This document shows, one piece after another, positions 25,854 to 32,848 of a stretch of DNA of 64,000 nucleotides. Below the pieces are notes generated by a model that did no database searches, was not told the DNA's origin, and saw only the letters and a list, made by a program, of their open reading frames with translations. How positions within the stretch are numbered: position 1 is the stretch's first letter; every line of letters begins with the position of its first letter. The translations under genes were made by a program, and so were the position numbers. Origin of the DNA: Paraburkholderia sp. BCC1884 (lineage in GTDB: Bacteria > Pseudomonadota > Gammaproteobacteria > Burkholderiales > Burkholderiaceae); assembly GCF_900996225.1 (NCBI RefSeq), contig NZ_CAAJGL010000134.1, forward strand, positions 1-64,000, given 5' to 3'.

Positions 25854-27182
25854 GTGTTGAAATTTTTCAATTCGCTGTTTGGCCGGGTCGTCATAGCGTT
25901 GGTGGCGGGCATCGTGATCGGCGCGATATTTCCGCATTTCGCCCAATCGCTGCGCCCGCTCGGCGACGGCTTTCTCAAGCTGATCAAAATGGTGATCGGC
26001 CCGATTGTGTTCTGTGTCGTGGTGAGCGGCATGGCGCACGCCGGCGATCTGCGCAAAGTGGGACGCGTCGGTTTGAAGGCGGTGGTCTATTTCGAGGCGA
26101 TGACGACCATCGCGCTCGTGATCGGCGCTGTGCTGGCATACGCCACGCGGCCGGGCGTCGGCATGAACATCGACCTGCATTCGCTCGATCCCGCCTCGCT
26201 CGCGACATATACCGAAAACGCCAAGAGCCTGAAGGACACGGCGGGCTTTCTGCTGAAGATCATCCCCGACACGGCGATCAACGCGTTCGCGACCGGCGAC
26301 ATCCTGCAAATCCTTGTGTTCTCGGTGTTGTTCGGCTCGGCGCTGTCCTTGCTCGGCAAGAAGGCCGAGCGCGTAAGCAGTTTGATCGACGAACTGTCGC
26401 AAGTGTTTTTTCGTGTGATGGGTTTCATCATCAAGTTGGCGCCGCTCGGCGTGCTCGGCGCGATCGCGTTCACCACCGGCACGTACGGCGTCGAGTCGCT
26501 CAAGCAACTCGGCATGCTGGTACTCGTGTTCTACGCGAGCTGCATCGTGTTCGTGGTGGTCGTGCTGGGCGTCGTCATGCGGCTTGCCGGCTTCAGCATC
26601 TTCAAGCTGATTCGCTATCTGCGCGAGGAACTGTCGATCGTGCTCGGCACCGCTTCGTCCGATGCCGTGCTGCCGCAGATCATGCGCAAGCTCGAATGGA
26701 TGGGCGTGAAGGATTCGACCGTCGGCCTCGTCATTCCGACCGGTTACTCCTTCAATCTCGATGGCTTTTCGATCTATCTCACGCTTGCGGTGATTTTCAT
26801 CGCGCAGGCCACCAATACGCCGCTGTCGCTGCATGACCTGATCGTGGTGGTGCTGGTGTCGCTGGTGACGTCGAAGGGCGCGCACGGCATTCCAGGCTCG
26901 GCGATCGTGATTCTGGCCGCCACCCTGTCCGCGATTCCGGCGATTCCCGTGCTTGGCCTCGTGCTGATCCTGCCGGTCGACTGGTTCGTCGGCATTGCGC
27001 GCGCGTTGACTAACCTGATCGGCAATTGCGTGGCGACGGTGGTGGTCGCCGTGTGGGAAAACGATATCGACCGGGCGCGTGCGCATCGCGTGCTGAATCG
27101 CGATGCGGCGCTGCGTTTCGTGCCGGCCGGCGAGGACTCGAATAGGGAACCGGCTGCTGGGAGCCATGCCCCGGCTGTTTGA
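25854..27182 (+). CDS. DctA-type dicarboxylate/cation symporter in an allantoate operon
   Basis: Inner-membrane carrier of the dicarboxylate/amino acid:cation symporter family (442 residues) with about eight hydrophobic segments. The family's transport core is visible: GTASSDAVLPQIM near 262, PTGYSFNLDGFSIYLTLA near 295, SKGAHGIPGSAIVILAATL near 340 and ALTNLIGN near 385. GTG 25854 is the start, behind AGGAGGAA. As first gene of a FadR-controlled unit with allantoicase and ureidoglycolate lyase, it may carry a purine-derived acid (allantoate, ureidoglycolate or glyoxylate) rather than succinate. A stem-loop at 27204-27229 lies in the 177-bp gap after it. Confidence 0.88.
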   Translation: MLKFFNSLFGRVVIALVAGIVIGAIFPHFAQSLRPLGDGFLKLIKMVIGPIVFCVVVSGMAHAGDLRKVGRVGLKAVVYFEAMTTIALVIGAVLAYATRPGVGMNIDLHSLDPASLATYTENAKSLKDTAGFLLKIIPDTAINAFATGDILQILVFSVLFGSALSLLGKKAERVSSLIDELSQVFFRVMGFIIKLAPLGVLGAIAFTTGTYGVESLKQLGMLVLVFYASCIVFVVVVLGVVMRLAGFSIFKLIRYLREELSIVLGTASSDAVLPQIMRKLEWMGVKDSTVGLVIPTGYSFNLDGFSIYLTLAVIFIAQATNTPLSLHDLIVVVLVSLVTSKGAHGIPGSAIVILAATLSAIPAIPVLGLVLILPVDWFVGIARALTNLIGNCVATVVVAVWENDIDRARAHRVLNRDAALRFVPAGEDSNREPAAGSHAPAV

Positions 27183-27359
27183 TAAACGGCGATTCACGGC
27201 GATGGTCTCGGCGCGCTTCGCGCCAGACCGAGCGCTACTGACCGACCCGCGCCCGTCGAACCGGCGCCCCATGATTGCGCGCCAACGGCGCGCGTTCCCT
27301 GTGCCGGCGGATCGCATGAACCGCCGGCCCTTCAACCTCTTCGCTGCCTGACCGAGACT

Positions 27360-28370
27360 ATGGCCAATCCGATCGTCGACCCAAACGCTCCCGTTTTCAC
27401 GCGTCGTTACATGAATCTCGCCGATCCGCGTCTGGGCGCAAAAGCGCTCTATGCCAGCGACGAATTCTTCGCGCCGAAGGAACGCATGCTGGAACCGCAA
27501 CCGGCGGTGTTCATCCCCGGCAAATACGACGACCACGGTAAGTGGATGGACGGTTGGGAAACCCGTCGCAAGCGCACCACCGGCCACGACTCTTGCGTGA
27601 TCCGGCTGGCGCGGCCAGGCGTCGTGTACGGCGTCGATCTGGATACGAGTCATTTCACCGGCAATTTTCCGCCGGCGGCATCGATCGATGCCTGTTACGT
27701 GGACGGCGACGTACCGCCCGACAACGCCGACTGGCAAACGCTGGTGCCGGCCACCACGCTGCAGGGCAACCAGCATCACTACGTCGGCGTGAACGACGCG
27801 CGCGCCTTCACGCACCTGCGCGTGAACCTGTTCCCCGACGGCGGTCTCGCGCGCCTGCGTGTGTACGGCCAGCCGAAACGCGACTGGGAGCGCGTCGAGC
27901 GCGGCACGCTGCTCGATCTCGCCGCTATTGAAAACGGTGCGTATCTGGTTGCCGCGAACAACCAGCATTTCGGACCCGCCTCGCAGATGCTGATGCCAGA
28001 CCGCGGCGTCGACATGGGCGACGGCTGGGAAACGCGCCGCCGCCGTGAACCGGGCAACGACTGGGCGATCGTCGCGCTCGCGCGGCCGGGCGTGATCCGC
28101 AAAATCGAAGTGGACACGGCGCACTTCAAGGGCAATTTCCCCGACCGCTGCTCGCTGCAAGCCGCCTCGGTGACGGGTGGCACGGACGATTCGCTCGTCA
28201 CGCAGGCGATGTTCTGGCCGCTGCTGCTCGACGAGCAGAAACTGCAAATGGATCACGTGCACGCGTTCACGGACGGCGTCGCATCGCTCGGCCCGGTGAC
28301 GCATGTGCGTTTCAATATCTTTCCCGACGGCGGCGTGTCGCGCCTGCGTTTGTGGGGCGAACTCGCCTGA
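27360..28370 (+). CDS. alc: Allantoicase
   Basis: Allantoicase (336 residues) hydrolyses allantoate to ureidoglycolate and urea in purine catabolism. It is built of two homologous jelly-roll modules. The repeated signature appears twice: DGWETRRKRTTGHDSCVIRL near 62 and GDGWETRRRREPGNDWAIVAL near 220, each followed by a FNIFPDGG- or VNLFPDGG-type strand ending. It is followed 13 bases later by the ureidoglycolate lyase gene, giving consecutive steps. Confidence 0.93.
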   Translation: MANPIVDPNAPVFTRRYMNLADPRLGAKALYASDEFFAPKERMLEPQPAVFIPGKYDDHGKWMDGWETRRKRTTGHDSCVIRLARPGVVYGVDLDTSHFTGNFPPAASIDACYVDGDVPPDNADWQTLVPATTLQGNQHHYVGVNDARAFTHLRVNLFPDGGLARLRVYGQPKRDWERVERGTLLDLAAIENGAYLVAANNQHFGPASQMLMPDRGVDMGDGWETRRRREPGNDWAIVALARPGVIRKIEVDTAHFKGNFPDRCSLQAASVTGGTDDSLVTQAMFWPLLLDEQKLQMDHVHAFTDGVASLGPVTHVRFNIFPDGGVSRLRLWGELA

Positions 28371-28383
28371 CGGAGTGGCGTCG

Positions 28384-28896
28384 GTGAAGACATTGCAGAT
28401 AGAACGTCTGACGCGAGCGGCGTTCGCGCCGTTCGGCGACGTGATCGAGCTCGACGGTGCGCGCCATTTCCCGATCAACGGCGGCACGACCGAGCGCTTT
28501 CACGACCTCGCGACGGTCGATGTGGCGGAGCAGAGTGGCCGTCCGTTGATCAACCTGTTTCGTGCGCAACCGCGTGCATGGCCGGTCGAACTCGCGCTGA
28601 TGGAGCGGCATCCGCTCGGCAGTCAGGCTTTCATTCCCTTAACCGCGTGCCGTTATCTGGTGGTGGTCGCGCCGGCCGGCGACTTCGACCCGGCGGCCAT
28701 GCGCGCCTTCTGGACCGAGACGTGGCAAGGGGTGAACTATGCGAAGGGCGTCTGGCATCATCCGCTGCTGGCGCTCGATCAGGTGTGCGATTTCATCGTG
28801 GTGGACCGCGGCGGCGCGCAACCCAATTGCGATGAATTGCCATTGACCGAAGCCTGGCGGCTTGCTGTCGAACCGCTGGCCGAACTGACGGAGTAG
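28384..28896 (+). CDS. allA: Ureidoglycolate lyase
   Basis: AllA (170 residues) splits ureidoglycolate into glyoxylate and urea. Family motifs: LTRAAFAPFGDVIEL near 8-22, the HPLGSQAFIPL metal-site strand near 80-90 with conserved His, and GVNYAKGVWHHPLLAL near 120-135. GTG 28384 was selected because GGAG lies eight bases upstream and the resulting start (MKTLQIERL) is typical; GTG 28375 is possible. Together with alc it yields two urea and one glyoxylate per allantoate. Confidence 0.92.
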   Translation: MKTLQIERLTRAAFAPFGDVIELDGARHFPINGGTTERFHDLATVDVAEQSGRPLINLFRAQPRAWPVELALMERHPLGSQAFIPLTACRYLVVVAPAGDFDPAAMRAFWTETWQGVNYAKGVWHHPLLALDQVCDFIVVDRGGAQPNCDELPLTEAWRLAVEPLAELTE

Positions 28897-28978
28897 GCGC
28901 GAGGCAGAAGCGCGGCAACCTCGCCGCAACAGCATGGCAACCGCGCGGCATCCTCCCCGCAACCTCGCCGCAAACGCC

Positions 28979-29014
28979 AAAAGGCCCGGTCGATTCGCAT
29001 CGGCCGGGCCTTTT
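28979..29014. terminator. Bidirectional terminator between allA and fur
   Basis: A long stem AAAAGGCCCGG/CCGGGCCTTTT separates converging allA and fur. Just before it (about 28910-28975) the unit CGCGGCAACCTCGCCGCAA-like is repeated imperfectly three times. Confidence 0.82.
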
Positions 29015-29057
29015 CCTGCCTACCTGGCCGCGCACCCCGGCGCGGCCAGACATCGCG

Positions 29058-29486
29058 TCAATGCTTGCGATGCGGGCAATTTTCCTTGATGCAGGCACCG
29101 TACAGCGCGAGCGCGTGTTCCTGCAGCTTGAAGCCGCGTTCCTTCGCAATGGACTGCTGACGGCTTTCGATTTCCGAGTCGAAAAATTCTTCGACGAGCC
29201 CGCAATCGAGGCACACGAGGTGGTCGTGGTGCGACCCTTCGTTCAGTTCGAACACCGCTTTACCCGACTCGAAGTTGCTGCGCGACAGCAGGCCGGCCTG
29301 CTCGAACTGCGTCAGCACGCGATACACGGTTGCCAGGCCGATATCGAGTTCTTCGTGCAACAGGTTGCGGTACACATCTTCGGCCGTCAGGTGACGCACC
29401 GGGCTGTGCTGGAAAATCTCAAGGATTTTGAGGCGCGGAAGGGTCGCCTTGAGCCCGATATTCTTGAGATCGGTTGGATTGGTCAT
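29058..29486 (-). CDS. fur: Ferric uptake regulator
   Basis: Fur (142 residues), the iron-responsive repressor. The winged-helix part includes LKATLPRLKILEIFQ and ATVYRVLTQFEQAGLLSRS (about 53-71). The dimerisation domain has the metal ligands HHDHLVCLDCG near 86-96 and a second Cys pair, CIKENCPHRKH, at the end. It is divergent from bamE, a common arrangement in proteobacteria. Confidence 0.96.
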   Translation of the reverse strand: MTNPTDLKNIGLKATLPRLKILEIFQHSPVRHLTAEDVYRNLLHEELDIGLATVYRVLTQFEQAGLLSRSNFESGKAVFELNEGSHHDHLVCLDCGLVEEFFDSEIESRQQSIAKERGFKLQEHALALYGACIKENCPHRKH

Positions 29487-29644
29487 GACAAGGGATCCCT
29501 AGAGTACAATGCTGGGCTCTCATAGTAATGTGTTTTTGCCGTTCTGGTCATCTTCGATGGAATGAAACTCGCGCGGCTCGTCAACGGGCCCGCACGGTGA
29601 GTGAAATGATTTCAAAATCTCAATTGATCTACCGGGGGAGCCGC

Positions 29645-30475
29645 ATGCGGGGTACCTTGATCGCTGTTGCGACTGTCGCGGTTCTTGCCGGATGTTCCAC
29701 TTACGACAGCCTGACACAGCGCGTTGCCCAAAGCATCACGCCGTACCGGATTACGGTGGTGCAAGGCAATTTCGTCTCAGCGGAGGCCGCTGCGCAAATG
29801 CAGGTCGGCATGACGCGGGCGCAAGTGAAGCAGTTGCTGGGCACACCGCTTCTGACCGACATGTTCCATGCGGACCGCTGGGACTACGTGTTCTATTTCA
29901 AGCGCGGCTCGACTAGCGTCGTGCAGCAGCGCGATTTCGTGGTGATGTTCACGGGCGACCTTGTCGCGAGCTGGACGGGCGGTGCCGACTTGCCGTCCAA
30001 CCTGGAGTTGCTGGCAGAAATCGACGGCGACAAGCTGGGCAAGAAGAAGGCCGCGGCGTTGCTGTCGGCGAGCAGCGCGAGTGCTGCGAGCGCGCCGGCT
30101 GCTGCCGCATCGGCCACGCAGGCCGCCGCAGCACCCGCAGCCGCAAGCGCGGCCGCCGTGCCGTCGACGGACGCCAACGCAGAAGCGGCGCAAGCCGCCA
30201 ACCGCGCGACCAATGCGGTGCCTTCGTCCACCGGTTCGCGGCCGAGCGTGCCGTCGGCGCCGACCGCCAATGGCGGTGGCATTCCCTCGCAAGGCCCGAC
30301 CTCGGCGGGGCAGCCGCAGTTCCAGTTCCATCGTCCGCCGCCGCCGCAAAATCCGAATACGGACAACAGCAATCCGGTCGGCCCGACGGGTCCGCAGAGC
30401 AGCAACGGCGGCCCGACGCATAACGCGCCGCTGACTTCGTCGTCGTCCTCGTCGACTTCGGGAACGGGCGGCTAA
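29645..30475 (+). CDS. bamE: Outer-membrane assembly lipoprotein with long Ala/Pro-rich tail
   Basis: BamE (SmpA/OmlA) lipoprotein of the beta-barrel assembly machine. The lipobox LAGC places the lipidated cysteine at residue 17, and the BamE fold spans about 40-125 (VQGNFVSAEAAAQMQVGMTRAQVKQLLGTPL...FHADRWDYVFYF). ATG 29645 has GGGGGAG at ideal distance; ATG 29606 is an alternative. The remaining ~150 residues are a low-complexity Ala, Ser, Pro, Gly and Asn tail. Typical BamE proteins have about 110-180 residues in total, so the tail is an unusual extension probably lying free in the periplasm. Confidence 0.92.
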   Translation: MRGTLIAVATVAVLAGCSTYDSLTQRVAQSITPYRITVVQGNFVSAEAAAQMQVGMTRAQVKQLLGTPLLTDMFHADRWDYVFYFKRGSTSVVQQRDFVVMFTGDLVASWTGGADLPSNLELLAEIDGDKLGKKKAAALLSASSASAASAPAAAASATQAAAAPAAASAAAVPSTDANAEAAQAANRATNAVPSSTGSRPSVPSAPTANGGGIPSQGPTSAGQPQFQFHRPPPPQNPNTDNSNPVGPTGPQSSNGGPTHNAPLTSSSSSSTSGTGG

Positions 30476-30639
30476 TCGCGCTGTCCGTGTATTAAGACGT
30501 GTCGTCGCGCGGGCTTGCCAGCCTTGCGCGGCGCGCGTCGGATTCTCCGCTTTTCCGTCATGTGCGGCGCACGGGTGTGCTGCCCGCCGCCGCTTTTACC
30601 CGCTTCAGCCGGGTTGTGCCTTCTCGAACCCTCGTAGCC

Positions 30640-31437
30640 ATGAAAATTGCCATTGCTGGCGCATCGGGCCGTATGGGCCGCATGCTCATCGAAACCGTCC
30701 TTAACGATGCTGACGCCACGCTGTCCGGCGCGCTCGACCGTGCGGGCTCCCCGCAACTCGGTCAGGATGCCGGCGCGTTTCTCGGCAAACAGACGGGCGT
30801 CCTGCTTACCGACGACGTCGAACGTGTGTTCGCCGAATCCGACTATCTGATCGACTTCACGCGCCCCGAGGGCACGCTGATGCATCTGGAAGCGGCGCAG
30901 CGTCACAACGTGAAAATGGTGATCGGCACGACCGGCTTCGACAACGAACAGAAGGCGCTGCTGCGCGCCGCGGCGGACAAGGTCGCTATCATGTTCTCGT
31001 CGAACATGAGCGTCGGCGTGAATGTCACGCTGAAGCTGCTGGAGTACGCGGCCAGGCATTTCGCGAACGGCTACGACATCGAAATCATCGAGGCGCATCA
31101 CCGTCACAAGGTCGATGCGCCGTCCGGCACGGCATTGACGATGGGCGAGGTGATCGCTCACGCGCTCGGCCGCAATCTCGACGACTGCGCGGTCTATAGC
31201 CGCGAAGGCGTCACCGGCGAGCGTGATCCGTCCACGATCGGGTTTTCGGCGATTCGCGGTGGCGACATCGTCGGCGATCACACGGTGATGTTCGCGGGGA
31301 TCGGCGAGCGTATCGAAATCACGCACAAATCGGCGAGCCGTCTGTCGTATGCGCAAGGCGCGCTTCGTGCTGTGCGTTTCCTCGAAGGCCACCCAACCGG
31401 TTTCTTCGACATGCAGGACGTGCTCGGCCTGCGTTGA
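30640..31437 (+). CDS. dapB: 4-hydroxy-tetrahydrodipicolinate reductase
   Basis: DapB (265 residues) of the lysine/diaminopimelate pathway. The Rossmann motif is AIAGASGRMGRML near 5-17. Catalytic residues lie in EIIEAHHRHKVDAPSGTAL near 150-168, and GTTGFDNEQ near 99. ATG 30640 gives the family's standard start and length. It opens the gene string dapB-exbB-exbD. Confidence 0.96.
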   Translation: MKIAIAGASGRMGRMLIETVLNDADATLSGALDRAGSPQLGQDAGAFLGKQTGVLLTDDVERVFAESDYLIDFTRPEGTLMHLEAAQRHNVKMVIGTTGFDNEQKALLRAAADKVAIMFSSNMSVGVNVTLKLLEYAARHFANGYDIEIIEAHHRHKVDAPSGTALTMGEVIAHALGRNLDDCAVYSREGVTGERDPSTIGFSAIRGGDIVGDHTVMFAGIGERIEITHKSASRLSYAQGALRAVRFLEGHPTGFFDMQDVLGLR

Positions 31438-31511
31438 GCCAGTCTCGAGCGCTAGCTGCGGCGGCACGCCCTAGTTAGCGCCCCTGAAACCATTACTCGC
31501 GGCGAGGTCAG

Positions 31512-32222
31512 ATGGCAGGCGGCAGCGGCATCATCCATTACCTGGAAACCAGTGACGCGATCACGCACGGCGTCGCCTATGTGCTGCTGGCCATGTCGAT
31601 TGCGAGCTGGTGCTTTCTGATCGTCAAAAGCTGGATGCTGACGCGCGCGAAGCGGCAGGCCGCGCGCGCGCTCACGCAGTTCTGGCAGGCGCCGACGTTG
31701 TCCGAAGGCGTCGCGACTTTGCGGCGCGTCGATCGCGAGCGCGTCTTTCTGCCGCTCGCCGAAGCGGCGCTGCACGCTGCCGAAGTCGAGATTCCGGGCG
31801 CGTTGCTGGCGCGCGTCGAGCGTAGTGAGCGGGTTTTGCGCGCGCTGCGGCAAGCGCTGAACGCGTCGCAGCGACGGCTCGAATTCGGCCAGGTGCTGCT
31901 GGCGTCGGTGGGCAGTACGGCGCCGTTCGTCGGCTTGCTCGGTACCGTTTGGGGCATTTATCACGCGCTCGGCAGCATTGCCGCGAGCGGGCAGGCGCAG
32001 ATCGAGAACGTCGCGGGGCCGGTCGGCGAGGCGCTCATCATGACCGCCTTTGGCCTCGTGGTCGCGATTCCAGCGGTGCTCGCGTACAACGTGCTCGGCC
32101 GACTCGTGCGGCAGCTATCGGAAGAACTCGACGGTTTTGCGCACGATCTGCACGCTTATGTGTGCGCACCGGCGGATCAGCCGCAGGCTGCCGCGCGGCA
32201 CCAGCAGGCTTCGACCCACTAA
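31512..32222 (+). CDS. exbB: MotA/TolQ/ExbB proton-channel family protein
   Basis: Inner-membrane protein of 236 residues with an N-terminal transmembrane segment (about 18-38), a cytoplasmic loop and two further membrane helices. The conserved ASVGSTAPFVGLLGTVWGIYHAL is near 137-159, followed by MTAFGLVVAIPAVLAYN. Together with the ExbD protein 42 bases downstream it forms a proton-driven motor that energises TonB or a similar partner. No tonB is visible in the window. Confidence 0.9.
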   Translation: MAGGSGIIHYLETSDAITHGVAYVLLAMSIASWCFLIVKSWMLTRAKRQAARALTQFWQAPTLSEGVATLRRVDRERVFLPLAEAALHAAEVEIPGALLARVERSERVLRALRQALNASQRRLEFGQVLLASVGSTAPFVGLLGTVWGIYHALGSIAASGQAQIENVAGPVGEALIMTAFGLVVAIPAVLAYNVLGRLVRQLSEELDGFAHDLHAYVCAPADQPQAAARHQQASTH

Positions 32223-32264
32223 ACGCGCATCGCGCGGGCCGGCAGACGGAGAGACGGAGGCGAC

Positions 32265-32714
32265 ATGGCATTCGGCGGACTCGAGAAAAAGCAGGCGGCC
32301 GCACCGATGGCCGAGATCAACATGACGCCATTGATCGACGTGATGCTGGTGCTGCTGGTGATTTTCATCATCACCGCACCTTTGTTCAGCCACGCGATCC
32401 GGCTCGATTTGCCGAAAGTGGCGTCGGCGCCAGCGCGCCAGACGCCGCAAACCGTCGCTCTTTCCATCGATGCGGCCGGCAAGCTTTACTGGAACAACGA
32501 CGCGGTCACGTTCGACCAATTGCGCGCGCGACTTGCGCAGGCGGGTAAGGAGTCGGATCAGGCGGAAATCCATTTGCGGGCGGCGCGCGACACGCGCTAC
32601 GACGTGATCGCACAGGTGATGAGCGCCGCGCAGCAGGCGGGCGTCGAGCGCTTGGGGTTCGTGACGGACCAGCCGCAGCAAGGCGCTTCGGGGGCTGCGC
32701 GGACGACGCCTTAG
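32265..32714 (+). CDS. exbD: ExbD/TolR-family biopolymer transport protein
   Basis: 149 residues with a single N-terminal transmembrane helix. It carries the proton-accepting aspartate D25 in MTPLIDVMLVLLVIFI. The periplasmic domain has the usual VALSIDAAGKLYWNN and VMSAAQQAGVERLGFVT segments. It is co-transcribed with exbB. Downstream, the minus-strand adhesin gene lies between exbD and leuS; in related genomes, as I recall them, exbD and leuS are close neighbours. Confidence 0.92.
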   Translation: MAFGGLEKKQAAAPMAEINMTPLIDVMLVLLVIFIITAPLFSHAIRLDLPKVASAPARQTPQTVALSIDAAGKLYWNNDAVTFDQLRARLAQAGKESDQAEIHLRAARDTRYDVIAQVMSAAQQAGVERLGFVTDQPQQGASGAARTTP

Positions 32715-32742
32715 CCGTTTGCCCGCTGTGTCTGCCTGACGG

Positions 32743-32780
32743 AAAAAAAGCGCGGCGAGATGTCTCCAGCCCGTCGCGCT
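32743..32780 (-). terminator. Probable terminator of the minus-strand adhesin gene
   Basis: On the minus strand an imperfect stem based on AGCGCGaCG/CGcCGCGCT is followed by seven T residues (32749-32743). It lies about 70 bp after the adhesin stop codon. Confidence 0.55.
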
Positions 32781-32848
32781 CGCACCTCATCTCGCGTTAT
32801 CACAACAAAACCAGCGAAACTCCTGGCGAGCTCCGCCGCCTTCGTCGA

